This document shows positions 26,420 through 36,153 of a stretch of 64,000 nt of DNA, piece after piece (the stretch's first letter is position 1; each line of letters begins with the position of its first letter). The notes below the pieces were generated by a model. That model did not search any database, was not told the origin of the DNA, and saw only the letters and a list, made by a program, of their open reading frames with translations. Both the position numbers and the translations under genes were made by a program. Source of the stretch: Psychrobacillus sp. FSL K6-2836 (GTDB taxonomy: Bacteria > Bacillota > Bacilli > Bacillales_A > Planococcaceae); NCBI RefSeq assembly GCF_038003085.1, contig NZ_JBBOOM010000001.1, positions 1,674,001-1,738,000 on the forward strand, in the 5' to 3' direction.

Positions 26420-27523
26420 TTACGCTCCACTAATTAATTTCAACTCTTTTCGGTAGCCTAAAACAATACGAACAAACAAAAAGACCCAAAACACACTCAT
26501 AACCACAAGCAATATGCGAATAACCCCCATATATGACCATACCAGAAATGGTTGATCAATTGTGATTGTATTCATATATATAGACTGAGCACAAATGAAT
26601 AAAATGAAGATAGATATACCACAGTTCATGAAAAAAGCCTTTTTTGCGACTTTTCTTCTCTCTAGTTGATCATACGAAAATGCAGGTTTTTCTTCCCCCT
26701 CTTCATAAGGCATCCCCCATATTGTGTAGTTCAACCATGTTATATTAGAAGTGTATTTTAACTCCCACCCAAAATCCTTATGAAGCTGAAAGTAATTTGC
26801 ATTAATTTTCGGTTCAAACGTTACCTCATAAGAAATATTATTTTTTTCCTTTGGACGGAATGTGAAAATCGTTGCAAAAACGGATTCAAGCTCATAGCCC
26901 CTTTCTGCCATTTCCTCGAGCCAAATTTTCGTTCTTAATGGCTCGTACATCCAAGCTGGGCGAACTCTACGGACTTTCTTCGTTCCAGACTTTTTAATGA
27001 CCGCAGTACCGAGTAATTGCTTTTCAAATTTACGATAAGCTCTATAGACGAAAATAGTTAACGCGATTAGTCCGGTATAAATGATTATTGGTATTAATAG
27101 TGGACCAACTTGAAAAGTCTCACTAAAAATATTAAGAATAATGCCAAATAAAAATATAAACGATAAATAAGATGATAAATAGAAGGTTGAGATTAAGAAA
27201 TACATATAAGCATGCAATCGAGTTCGTTTAAACAATTGATCCTTACTAGGAAAAACGGAGATATCTGGGCTCTCATTTGTGAGCACTTGCCACTTGCCAG
27301 AATTTACCTCAGTTTCCCAACCAACAGAGACGAGCTTAGGGGCAAGTGTTTTTTCACCGTAATGAATACGTACTTTTTTCTCTACTGAATCCCTTTGCTC
27401 AAACGTAAACACCCTCGAAAAACGGTTAAGACTTTTTAAGTGAAAACCTTTTGCTACCAAATCCTCTAGCCATATTTCGGTAGTATCAATCCGGTAACTC
27501 CAAAGCCACCTCATTTTTTTCAT
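26420..27523 (-). CDS. DUF2812 domain-containing membrane protein
   Basis: This 367-residue protein has two copies of the DUF2812 pattern: one at the N-terminus (WLWSYRIDTTEIWLEDLVAK, with GFHLKSL) and one in the middle (WMYEPLRTKIWLEEMAERGY). Each is followed by a pair of transmembrane helices. Its ATG overlaps the stop of the PadR gene by four bases. PadR/DUF2812 pairs are common in Firmicutes. By analogy with PadR/DUF1700 pairs, the membrane protein may be the target and partner of the regulator. Function unknown. Confidence 0.85.
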   Translation of the reverse strand: MKKMRWLWSYRIDTTEIWLEDLVAKGFHLKSLNRFSRVFTFEQRDSVEKKVRIHYGEKTLAPKLVSVGWETEVNSGKWQVLTNESPDISVFPSKDQLFKRTRLHAYMYFLISTFYLSSYLSFIFLFGIILNIFSETFQVGPLLIPIIIYTGLIALTIFVYRAYRKFEKQLLGTAVIKKSGTKKVRRVRPAWMYEPLRTKIWLEEMAERGYELESVFATIFTFRPKEKNNISYEVTFEPKINANYFQLHKDFGWELKYTSNITWLNYTIWGMPYEEGEEKPAFSYDQLERRKVAKKAFFMNCGISIFILFICAQSIYMNTITIDQPFLVWSYMGVIRILLVVMSVFWVFLFVRIVLGYRKELKLISGA

Positions 27524-27843
27524 TTAAATTCCTCCTCCAAGCGTAAGGCATTTGTGTGTAATTCTTTTAAACGAACAATTTCCGCTCGCATCACATTCTT
27601 GCCAACCTCAGTAATTTCGTAAATCGTTTTACGTTTTTCATCTGAAAATACGCTAATCATTCCATCGTTTTGCATTTTTGTTAAAGTACCATAAATCGTA
27701 CCTGAACCTAGCTTTAATCTACCGTTTGTTAATTCCTCCACACGTTTAATAATGCCGTAGCCGTGGGATGGCTCTGTTAAAGAAAGCAGTATATAAAAGG
27801 CAGTTTCGGTCATCGGTATATATTTTTTTAGTAATTTTTCCAA
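27520..27843 (-). CDS. PadR-family transcriptional regulator
   Basis: This 107-residue winged-helix protein has the PadR pattern: AFYILLSLTEPSHGYGIIKR, LGSGTIYGTLTKMQNDGMIS and KTIYEITEVGKNVMRAEIVR. The TTG start at 27843 is supported by GGAGG seven bases upstream. A 35-bp palindrome directly upstream (27858-27892) is a likely operator, so autoregulation is expected. It is coupled to the DUF2812 gene by an ATGA overlap. Confidence 0.9.
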   Translation of the reverse strand: MEKLLKKYIPMTETAFYILLSLTEPSHGYGIIKRVEELTNGRLKLGSGTIYGTLTKMQNDGMISVFSDEKRKTIYEITEVGKNVMRAEIVRLKELHTNALRLEEEFK

Positions 27844-27857
27844 TTTCCCACCTCCAC

Positions 27858-27892
27858 TATGTCACGTTACGACTATATCACGACGTGACATA
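27858..27892. promoter_or_regulatory. PadR operator candidate
   Basis: The perfect 10-bp arms TATGTCACGT (27858-27867) and ACGTGACATA (27883-27892) are separated by 15 bp. The spacer contains TATAGT on the minus strand, a possible -10 element, so a bound repressor would cover the promoter of the padR-DUF2812 operon. Confidence 0.6.
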
Positions 27893-27943
27893 AATATGCA
27901 ATAATTTACGGACTTGGTGGATATGTATTTTATAATCCTAAAG

Positions 27944-28147
27944 AAAAACCGAGCCCTGTTTCTATCCTTTTCGAAAGGCTTTGGACAGACTGGTTGCTAC
28001 ATTATTACCGAGTGAATTTTAAAAGAGGCCAGTCGTGACTGACGTCACGACTGGCCTCTCTTTTCTAAAGTAATCATATGGCGTTTATCTGTTCGTCACC
28101 CTCCTACAACTTCTATAAACAGATTAATGCTTTTTTGGATAACTAAG
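27944..28147 (+). repeat. Dispersed repeat R1, copy c, with perfect 16-bp hairpin
   Basis: Both R1 flanks are present (CTGTTTCTAT, GGCTTTGGACAGAC; TAAACAG, TTTTTTGGATAACTA). The core hairpin has perfect 16-bp arms (28024-28039 and 28044-28059) with tip GTGACTGACGTCAC. The tip matches copy b, but the rest of the stem is different and still fully paired. Confidence 0.85.
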
Positions 28148-28428
28148 AGAAAAGAAACTTGCCTAATTATAAAGGAGAAGACAGTCTAAGAACGCGACAT
28201 CGTGGTGCTCCTGCGCAAAGCTCGTCGCAAAATAAAGAAACATTTCGCAACGACTGCCTGACCCACATCCTGTGGGCCTCAGAAGATACAATTTCTGGTG
28301 CTATTCGCTTGTTTATTTGGTAAATACTTATTATTTCTCTTTATTTCCACTAGTATAAAAGAAAATCTACTTTCTTTCCCTATCATTGGATAATAGCATT
28401 TCTAAATTCAAAAGCGATTACAAATAAT
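28148..28428 (+). repeat. Dispersed repeat R2, copy b (joined to R1)
   Basis: This is the partner of 973-1249 with the same order of blocks (GACAGTCTAAG, TGGTGCTCCTGC, TTTCGCAACGACTGCCTGAC, CATTGGATAAT). Together with copy c of R1 it fills most of the 700-bp gene-free gap between padR and the FG-GAP-like gene. In the remaining 28429-28604 I see no gene or clear signal. Confidence 0.75.
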
Positions 28429-28604
28429 TAGATCACTCTCTAAAATCGGACCACTCTAATCAGCTAAGCGATAAGCTATGCTAAATTTTCTTGTGGAATA
28501 CTACACCCTATATCGATTGGAGCGGAAATCACCTGTATTATTTATTCTTTAAAATCTTATGAACCTAGTATTCACTAGACAATTTTATACACTTCCCCAT
28601 TTTT

Positions 28605-30068
28605 TTAAAGCGAAGAAATATCTTCTCCATAGATAGAAACGTTTTGCCTATCAGATATAAATTTTTGTCCATCCCATCTAAGTACTGTTTGAACATACCC
28701 TAAACCATCAGCATGATATCTTCCCGCAATTTCTTGAAAAGCCATCAGTTCATAGGTGCCATCCCTAGCAAAGTCAATAGGATACAACCCACTAACAGGG
28801 ACAACCCACCCCTCTATCGGTTCCTTTAGAATTCCGTCTTCATCGTAAATTTCCGATAAATATTCATTTCCTTTATACGTTAAATCCAATATATATTGCT
28901 TGTTTGGATAGGAACTAACTACTTTGACCCGATAGTAGTTTTCATAATGGACTTCATATTTGGAGGTTTCATTGAACTCTTCTACGTTAAATACTTGCTG
29001 TATATTCCCATGAGCATAGGAAAAGACAAATGCATAAATAGTACCCCCACTTCCTCCAGTATCTATAACAACTAAAATGTCATCTACTTGGTCACCAGTA
29101 AAGTCACCAAGAAAAATGGTCGGGTTATAACCAACATTTTGGTTCATATAAACTTTCTCTAACGTATTTTCATGCTGGTACAAGACATTTAAAGTGATGT
29201 TCTGCCAAAATGGACTCCCTTCCGTCTTTTCTCCAGTTAGGTAAACTGTGTCCAAAAATCCATTCCCGGTCAAATCACCTCTGGAATATACAATAATCTC
29301 ATCATTGTTATGACCATTATTTTGCATTTGCTCTAACACTTGCCGCCTCATATTTAGTAAAAACTCAAGTGAAGGGTACGGTTCACTGAAAGCCAAAGCC
29401 TTATCAATAGAAATCATAAACTGTTCCAAATCACCTGCCTTCTTTTGCGCCTCTGCTAAATAGTACCAATAATAAGAGAAATCATTGGATTGGAGTAGGG
29501 TTTCATAATAATCTTCTACTCTCTTAAAGTAATACGGATATACATCTTTTGCTAAAACAAGCTTATTTTCTTCAAAACGATATACATCTATTTTGTAGGC
29601 TTCTCCCGTATCATGAACCCAAATTGCGAGTTCATATTGACCATCAGGACCATATAGACCAGGCATGTCTTCTACTTCCAATCTACTATAAGCTATATTA
29701 GAAGTAGGAAGTCTTATAATTCCACCATCCACCCATTGCAATAAATCCAACTTGGACCATTCGCTACCTATTTGCCAACCGACAATGAGCGTATTCACCC
29801 AATTAGCTGTAATCGGCGCCGCCATTAGGCTTGAAATTCCATACCCACTTCCTTTTATGTGTATTAAAGGTAGCCACTGGTCATGGACATTTTTTAGAAT
29901 CACTAGGTAATTTTGGTCTTTATATTTATATGCTCCGATTAATTCATTGATTTGATCGTTATCGATATCAGCCATTAACACTGCTGGATTATTAGGAAGT
30001 CCTGACAATTCAAGGATCGATGCGGTTGGTGGTAGAAAATTCAATAGCACATTCACATAATCATTCAC
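28605..30068 (-). CDS. FG-GAP/VCBS repeat-like protein
   Basis: This 487-residue protein has no signal peptide. Asp-rich, calcium-site-like loops of the FG-GAP/VCBS type recur: DIDNDQINEL (from about 34), DLTGNGFLDTVYL (about 265), DFTGDQVDDILVVID (about 322) and DFARDGTYELMAF near the end. A TPR-like helical pair (WYYLAEAQKKAGDLEQFMIS) lies in the middle. GTG 30068 is chosen as start (MNDYVNVLLNFLPP) because AAGGGG lies seven bases upstream and Bacillus homologues begin at this point. These proteins are usually annotated as VCBS repeat-containing; their role is unknown. Confidence 0.8.
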   Translation of the reverse strand: MNDYVNVLLNFLPPTASILELSGLPNNPAVLMADIDNDQINELIGAYKYKDQNYLVILKNVHDQWLPLIHIKGSGYGISSLMAAPITANWVNTLIVGWQIGSEWSKLDLLQWVDGGIIRLPTSNIAYSRLEVEDMPGLYGPDGQYELAIWVHDTGEAYKIDVYRFEENKLVLAKDVYPYYFKRVEDYYETLLQSNDFSYYWYYLAEAQKKAGDLEQFMISIDKALAFSEPYPSLEFLLNMRRQVLEQMQNNGHNNDEIIVYSRGDLTGNGFLDTVYLTGEKTEGSPFWQNITLNVLYQHENTLEKVYMNQNVGYNPTIFLGDFTGDQVDDILVVIDTGGSGGTIYAFVFSYAHGNIQQVFNVEEFNETSKYEVHYENYYRVKVVSSYPNKQYILDLTYKGNEYLSEIYDEDGILKEPIEGWVVPVSGLYPIDFARDGTYELMAFQEIAGRYHADGLGYVQTVLRWDGQKFISDRQNVSIYGEDISSL

Positions 30069-30181
30069 ATTTACACCCCTTTGAACCATCATATGCTTCA
30101 ATAAGTAACCTATTTCTTTTCTTTAGGCAAAAAATACTTAGTTTCGGATTATTTCCTTGGACAAGTATTTTTTCAAATAAG

Positions 30182-30362
30182 AAAACCGGGCAAAAAAGAT
30201 GCCCGGTCCTAGATCAAAACCTGTTTCTATCGTTTTCGAAGGGCTTTGAACAGACTTGACGCTGTATTATTACCAACATCTTTTTTTCGGTAATCTTATG
30301 GCGTTTGCCTGTCCGTCGCCCTTTTACAATTTTTAGAAACAGTATAGTGCGTTTTTGGATAA
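30182..30362 (+). repeat. Dispersed repeat R1, copy d (short core)
   Basis: The copy starts with an intact CCGGGC...GCCCGG hairpin, then CTGTTTCTATCGTTTTCGAA, and closes with CTGTCCGTCGCCC, TAGAAACAG and TTTTTGGATAA. The centre has only the ATTACC/GGTAAT closing pair and no added hairpin. Confidence 0.8.
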
Positions 30363-30490
30363 TACGGTGAAGGTTCATCACTCACCTTGCTGAAAGCGTC
30401 CGCCTGAAATAGAAATCATCGGTACTAATCATTCTTTCCAGTCCCATGAACCCTATGTAAACGGTACATTTTTGTATTCCTATCTGTCAA
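30363..30490 (+). repeat. Diverged R3-like fragment
   Basis: GGTTCATCACTCACC, then AAGCGTCCGCCTGAAA, GTAAACGGTACATTTTT and CTATCTGTCAAAAA follow the same order as 45240-45420 (R3), but with many substitutions. Similarity is judged by eye. Confidence 0.45.
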
Positions 30491-30493
30491 AAA

Positions 30494-30526
30494 GATGCCG
30501 AAGAGGATATTTCCCTCTTCGGCATC
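30494..30526 (-). terminator. Terminator of bpr
   Basis: The perfect 13-bp arms GATGCCGAAGAGG and CCTCTTCGGCATC lie 12 bases beyond the bpr stop on the minus strand. Confidence 0.9.
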
Positions 30527-30538
30527 CTTATATTAAAC

Positions 30539-33500
30539 TTATTCTGCTAAATCTTTGACTGGCATTTCTACTTTTACTTCTGTCGCCTCTTCTTTAGATT
30601 GTTCCGTTGGTGCAGGAACATTGATAAATAGTTTGCCTGTAGCTTTTTGACGTGTTTCATTAGCAAACTCATCTACTACTTTTACTTCGATAACTGCTCC
30701 ATTTGCAACAGTATCAGCAGGCACTGTCCAATAACCAACGTAATGTCCATCGCCCATTTCCATCATAGGTAGCTCTGTTGCATTGTTCAATTGTCCTACA
30801 TTAGTTAATGGCATATGGATAACAAACGAAGGTTTTAACCCTGGATCGCTATCAAATTCAATTTTAACGCTTCTTCCTGTTGCCAAATAAAGATCACTTG
30901 CTGGCTTCAGGTTCGAAATTTCAGGTGCATTGTAATCTGCTGTAACAGTGACTGCTTTCGACACACTATTACCAGCTTTGTCACTAGCCTCTACTACGAT
31001 TTCGTTTATTCCTTCGTCTAGAAGAATTCGTTTAGAGTATTTACCGTTCGAAACCGTGGCAGCTTGCCCATTAACACGAACGAACTCTAGATTTTCATCT
31101 GCAATGGTACCTTGAACAGTTACAGTTTCACGATTTGTTTTTTCTCCATTCACTGGATTATCGATAGTTAGTTCTGGCTTTACTGTATCCAAAATAACTG
31201 TGGCAGGATCGGATTGACCTGTTACTCGATCGTCCAACACAGAAACTGCTACAAATTCATTTGACCCTTCTGTCAATTCTACTTCAATAGCAAATTTACC
31301 ATCATCACCAACAACTGCTGAGCCAGCGTCTTCTCCATTTTGCTTTAACTCAATTGTAGTTGTAGGTGAAGCAGTTCCTTCTACTATAAACTGCGGATCA
31401 TTTGTTACTAAACCAGCCTCTGGTGAAGTAATAATTGGACCAACTACTTCATAGCTAACACGGGCACGAATCATATAATTTCCTTCTGCTGCTGGAGAAG
31501 GTGACCATGCTCCGGATACTCCTTGGTAACTTCTTTCTGCGTTTACTCCGTCTTCATCTGTTGCAAGTCCTGGTGAGTTCGGGTTTGCTACAGTTTGACG
31601 ATATACCATATAGAAGTCGCCATTCACGGTGATATTGTGTTCCGTGAGGTCAACTACAGTCCATTCACCATTACGAAGTGCTGTTGCATCAATAGGACCC
31701 GCAAGTTTTTTACCAGGTGTCCCATCTGCTCCTGTCGCATCCCAAACTTCTACCGCAAACGCTGTGCCACCTGGACTTGGCCATTCTGTATCCCAGAAAC
31801 GGAAAACTCCATCCGTAACAATTCCATTTTCTTTGCCTTCAGGAAGAGACATTTTTACTGCCCAAGCGTTTCCTGCAGCATTGAATGCACGTGCATTTTC
31901 TGCTGTTCCATCATCATATCCAATTTCTCCACCTGGATATGTGTAGAAAGGTTCTAGGGCAATATTTTGTGTTGTCGCGTCTGCACCAATTGTAATTGTT
32001 ACTTCTTGGCTATGGTAGCCACGAGCAATTATTTTTAGTGTGTAGTCTCCCTCGTATGCTGTTAAAGAGTAATTACCAGATGCATCTGTTATTACAGGCG
32101 TTACATTTGCATCTTCGACAAGGATAATTGTTGCACCTTCAATCGCCTCTCCTGTCGATTGGTCCGTGATTACTCCACTTACCGTATTTTCTTCCATTTC
32201 CAACAATGTGAAATTAGCAGTTGCCGTACCATCTGCTTCTATCGTTACAGATTTTTCTTCAGACTCAAATCCGTACGCTTCTGCTTTAGCTGTAAATGTT
32301 CCTGCACCATGCGTAAGTGAATACGTACCATCCGCTGGGTTTGTATAAACTGAGCGACCAGACTCTAAGACACTTACTTGTGCACCTAATGGCAATAATG
32401 TAGGATTAACAATTGTATCTACTACTGGAGGTGCTTCTTTTACTGGCATTACCGGCTTAATTGTTTTAGGATCAATTGCTTCTTTTAATGACTTTTTATC
32501 TGTTTCCTTGTTATTACCTTTGTTTACATTTAATCCTTTATTACCGTTATTTCCATTGTTGCCGTTATTACCTTTTTTGCCATTATTTCCTTTCGATACT
32601 TTTCCAGTTTGGGAAATATCCGCTAAAACAACATCATCTAAATACCAGCCATTTTTCACAACACTTCCATCTGAAAAAGCGTTAAATCCGATGTATACAC
32701 GTTGTCCAGCATATGCTGACAAGTCAACCTCTGCATCTATCCAACCGTCAGATGTGCCTTGAACCATTAAAAGTTGCGTCCATTCTACTTGATCTGTAGA
32801 GATAAATACATGACCATAATCCCACGCTCTTCCCGTGGAAGACTGTTCGAACTCATGCCATTGCTTGAATTGGATGTATGAATTTCCTTCAGGCAAATCT
32901 ACTGGAGGCATAACAAGCGTCGCATTCATAGAACTTTCATACGTTCCATCTAAATTGGTAGCGTACACTTTTTCTCCAGACGCTGCATTTTCTGGACCCG
33001 TAGTTGGAGTACCCCATTCCCAGCTATTTTTCTCTCCGAAAGAAGTCCATCCAATAGGAGTTGCTTCAAAATCTTCTGAATAACCAACTGTGATTCCTGG
33101 ATTCACTTGAATCTCGTATTCTTCGCTTACTACTTCATTATTCCCAAAATCATTTATCGTCCATTTGTAAGTAAAAGATTCCCCTGTTATTAATTCTCCA
33201 GGTACTACTACAGTATATTCACCATCCGTATAATCTCCAGATGTGCGCCCAGCTTCAATTGATTGCCATGCACCATCTGCATCTTTATAGTTTAAGCCAA
33301 CTGATGAAACGCTGATGTTATCAGTAACGGAGATTGTTAGAGGTAAAGCCATTCCTTCATACGTCTCACTAGGAGCAGTATGTTCAAATACTGGAGCCTC
33401 TGTATCATCACCTTGCTGTGAAACTTGTCCTTCTAATGTTCCAAGACCTGTAATAATAGACGCCACTGCTTCATATGCATCTACTAAACCATGGCCATAT

Positions 33501-34990
33501 CCGTGATTCGGAACCGTTGTATACACAGAATCTGTTAATGGATTGGCTGTAGTAAGCAGAATTTCTTCCATCTCATCCACTGTTATGTCAGCATCCACTT
33601 GTCTAAGCAATGCTGCTACACCTGCTACAGCTGGCCCTGCCATCGATGTACCATTCCAACCACCTTCATAAACACCTCCTGGTACAGATGAACGTATATT
33701 TACACCAGGTGCAGAGACATCCGGTTTAATTTCTGCATACGGAGAAGGTCCACGTAACGAGAAGTTTGCTACTGTATTATTAATATCCGTTGCTCCTGTT
33801 GCAAAAGACTCTGGATAGTTAGCAGGTGCTGCTACAGAACCTGCTCCACCAGGATTGGTAAGTGTAGTATTACCTGCAGAAAACTCCGGGAAAATTTCTG
33901 CTGCACGCCAGTTAACTACAACATCACGGTACCATTCATCAAGCCCTGCACCGCCACCCCATGAGTTGTTCACAACATCCGGAGCCATATCCACTCGTGC
34001 ATTACCTTCCGCATCTGTTGGAGCTAATATCCATTCAGCTGCTTCTAGTAAATCTGTATCCGATCCTCCGCTTGCCGTAAAAGCTTTAACGGCAATATAT
34101 TTTGCTCCTGGAGCTACCCCAACTTGGTTCGCACCATTAGGTTCACTACCAACCATTGTTCCCGTTACATGTGTTCCATGTCCTTGGTCATCATATGGTG
34201 TAGCCCGTCCTGCTGTTGCATCAAACCAGTTATAGTCATGAGAAACCGCTCCAGTCGCCTTATTATAGCCACGGTATTTTTCTTTTAAGGCTGGATGATC
34301 CCATTGGACACCTGTATCAATACTTGCTACTACCGTTCCTGCTCCATCAATGCCCATCTCCCATACTTCTGGAGCTTTGACACGTTCCACATTCCATTCA
34401 ACATTTGCAGTTTCTGCTTTTGGCACGACTGCACTTTCTGTTTTTGTAGTAAATAATTGACGAGTTTCATTCGGCAAAATTTTCTCTACCTCTGGAAATG
34501 TAGCTAACTTTTCTGCAACTTCCTGCGTTGCCGTAACAGACATTCCGTTGACTATATAGTAAGATTCAACATCCTTCGCATTCCCTTTCGCAACTTCTTG
34601 CTCCAGGAACTCTGTGACAGTTTGCTGAGATTCTAAGGAAGTAGACTTCAGTTCTGATACAACTGCAGATCGTTGAATTAGCTTAGCATTATGAGAGGAC
34701 AAATTTGCCTTTTCAGCATTTTCCCTAGCTTCTTCAGCTACTTGTAAAGAATCTGATTTCTCCTTGAATTTTATAAGAAACGTAACTTTATCATCACTTT
34801 TAAAACTTTCCAGTAATCGACTGTTTAGCTTGTCCTTAGCAGAAAGAGAATTAGAACTTGAATCCCTGAACGATTGGTGAAGTTTATTTGCTGTTTCTGC
34901 ACTAACAACGTTTGGTGCGACAAGTGAAAACGTCATAAGTACGCTAGCTACGACACTTAGAACTTTAGTTTGACTTTTTTTCTTCCTCAA
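30539..34990 (-). CDS. bpr: Bacillopeptidase F-like secreted S8 serine protease
   Basis: This protein has about 1,483 residues. Order: signal peptide (KKKSQTKVLSVVASVLMTFS, cleavage near VVSA), I9-type propeptide, subtilisin domain with Asp225 (VVASIDTGV), His274 (GHGTHVTG), Asn374 (FSAGN) and Ser449 (GTSMAGP). A MAM-like domain follows with WNWG-type NSWEWGTPTTGPENAASG, then a Lys/Asn/Gly linker, carboxypeptidase-regulatory-like repeats and Ig-like repeats. Domain order and sequence match B. subtilis Bpr (about 1,433). TTG 34990 is the likeliest start, with GGAGG seven bases upstream; an ATG two codons earlier (34996) touches that site. It probably digests extracellular protein in stationary phase. 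Confidence 0.95.
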   Translation of the reverse strand: MRKKKSQTKVLSVVASVLMTFSLVAPNVVSAETANKLHQSFRDSSSNSLSAKDKLNSRLLESFKSDDKVTFLIKFKEKSDSLQVAEEARENAEKANLSSHNAKLIQRSAVVSELKSTSLESQQTVTEFLEQEVAKGNAKDVESYYIVNGMSVTATQEVAEKLATFPEVEKILPNETRQLFTTKTESAVVPKAETANVEWNVERVKAPEVWEMGIDGAGTVVASIDTGVQWDHPALKEKYRGYNKATGAVSHDYNWFDATAGRATPYDDQGHGTHVTGTMVGSEPNGANQVGVAPGAKYIAVKAFTASGGSDTDLLEAAEWILAPTDAEGNARVDMAPDVVNNSWGGGAGLDEWYRDVVVNWRAAEIFPEFSAGNTTLTNPGGAGSVAAPANYPESFATGATDINNTVANFSLRGPSPYAEIKPDVSAPGVNIRSSVPGGVYEGGWNGTSMAGPAVAGVAALLRQVDADITVDEMEEILLTTANPLTDSVYTTVPNHGYGHGLVDAYEAVASIITGLGTLEGQVSQQGDDTEAPVFEHTAPSETYEGMALPLTISVTDNISVSSVGLNYKDADGAWQSIEAGRTSGDYTDGEYTVVVPGELITGESFTYKWTINDFGNNEVVSEEYEIQVNPGITVGYSEDFEATPIGWTSFGEKNSWEWGTPTTGPENAASGEKVYATNLDGTYESSMNATLVMPPVDLPEGNSYIQFKQWHEFEQSSTGRAWDYGHVFISTDQVEWTQLLMVQGTSDGWIDAEVDLSAYAGQRVYIGFNAFSDGSVVKNGWYLDDVVLADISQTGKVSKGNNGKKGNNGNNGNNGNKGLNVNKGNNKETDKKSLKEAIDPKTIKPVMPVKEAPPVVDTIVNPTLLPLGAQVSVLESGRSVYTNPADGTYSLTHGAGTFTAKAEAYGFESEEKSVTIEADGTATANFTLLEMEENTVSGVITDQSTGEAIEGATIILVEDANVTPVITDASGNYSLTAYEGDYTLKIIARGYHSQEVTITIGADATTQNIALEPFYTYPGGEIGYDDGTAENARAFNAAGNAWAVKMSLPEGKENGIVTDGVFRFWDTEWPSPGGTAFAVEVWDATGADGTPGKKLAGPIDATALRNGEWTVVDLTEHNITVNGDFYMVYRQTVANPNSPGLATDEDGVNAERSYQGVSGAWSPSPAAEGNYMIRARVSYEVVGPIITSPEAGLVTNDPQFIVEGTASPTTTIELKQNGEDAGSAVVGDDGKFAIEVELTEGSNEFVAVSVLDDRVTGQSDPATVILDTVKPELTIDNPVNGEKTNRETVTVQGTIADENLEFVRVNGQAATVSNGKYSKRILLDEGINEIVVEASDKAGNSVSKAVTVTADYNAPEISNLKPASDLYLATGRSVKIEFDSDPGLKPSFVIHMPLTNVGQLNNATELPMMEMGDGHYVGYWTVPADTVANGAVIEVKVVDEFANETRQKATGKLFINVPAPTEQSKEEATEVKVEMPVKDLAE

Positions 34991-35720
34991 CTTCATTCCT
35001 CCCTGAATTTTACTACGATTTTTTTTACCAATAGAACTTATAAAAGGGCATAAAAAAACACCTTCTCCTCCTTCCCAATAAATTTTGGTAAATAGAATCA
35101 ATGGTGACAATCTAAATATCTCTTGGTGTAACTACAACAATAAAGGAATACAACTCTAATTTCTGTCGAACTCTGTCGATAATAATCCGAATTTTCAAAA
35201 TTAATAAAAATCAACTATTTTTAATATTTTTTTAGTAGGTTAATAGTCGCTATTTAAAAAGTCATACAATGAGAAAATAATCCATAGAATCGTTGGCACC
35301 ACTACGAATTGTAAAATTAATAACTTTTTGTTTGTTTTTTCATATTTTTTGTACTTTTTAAATAAATAAATATTTCTACCCAGTTATACAAAAATTAAAT
35401 CGACCCAAAAATTTATCAATAATTTAAAGTAGACCTTATTGACTATATAATTTTTAAAAAAATTTTCTAAAACCTCTATTTTCAATGTCTTTTATCTACA
35501 ATTTTCTTTTTTCTGCATTTCACAAAATTGACAGGACATTTTTATTATTAACACAAGTTACCATTAGCCCCTTAGACTCATTATTTTATTAAGTCTCTTA
35601 TTTACCTAATAGCACAGAGCTCATTTCTACCATGCACCAAAGGCTAAAAGTTGAAAAATTTTACTCTGTGAAGTTCAATGGTATGGTTGAAGGAGATTAT
35701 TTATTGGAGGAGTTTTATAT
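34991..35720. other. Long AT-rich gene-free stretch between bpr and the SLAP-like gene
   Basis: This divergent intergenic region of about 730 bp holds the 5' region of bpr and the promoter side of the gene at 35721. I see no credible ORF, tRNA or strong hairpin. T-rich and A-rich runs are frequent (35200-35550). The promoters cannot be placed with confidence. Confidence 0.5.
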
Positions 35721-36095
35721 ATGCAAAAGTTGAAATTTGAATCTTCCTGGGGAAAGGCAATTGCTGTAAAGGATAAAGAACTAATAGCCGAGATTTTTCA
35801 AAATAGTAATACGGAAGATGGGCAAAGTATTCGATTGGTGCCCATTTGGGAAGCAATGAATTATAAAGGAGAGGTTTTGATCACTGTCCTAATCCATAAC
35901 TTTATGGATACAGAGTTGACTTTTCAAAATCAAAAATTTACCTATATAGAAAAAGAAGCAATTATTGCAGAGCATATCTTTACTGTTCCTCAGTTAATTA
36001 TTAAACGAAAAACTAGTATGCCATGGACGTTTATCTTTCCGATTGAAAGTTTGGTAATGAAAGAAATCCGTGGAAATGGAAAGTTAAAAATATAA
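35721..36095 (+). CDS. SLAP domain-like protein
   Basis: This 124-residue protein without a signal peptide has ESSWGKAIAVKDKELIAEIF, SIRLVPIWEAMNYKGEVLIT, VLIHNFMDTELTFQNQKFTY and SMPWTFIFPIESL. I recognise this as the small Bacillus protein usually annotated SLAP domain-containing, named for similarity to a surface-layer-associated domain. Function is unknown. GGAGGAG precedes the ATG. A repeat with a terminator-like hairpin follows. Confidence 0.65.
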   Translation: MQKLKFESSWGKAIAVKDKELIAEIFQNSNTEDGQSIRLVPIWEAMNYKGEVLITVLIHNFMDTELTFQNQKFTYIEKEAIIAEHIFTVPQLIIKRKTSMPWTFIFPIESLVMKEIRGNGKLKI

Positions 36096-36153
36096 ACGAA
36101 AAACCACGGAAAATAACTACCTATACAGATGTAATTTCAAGTAAAAAGAAAAT

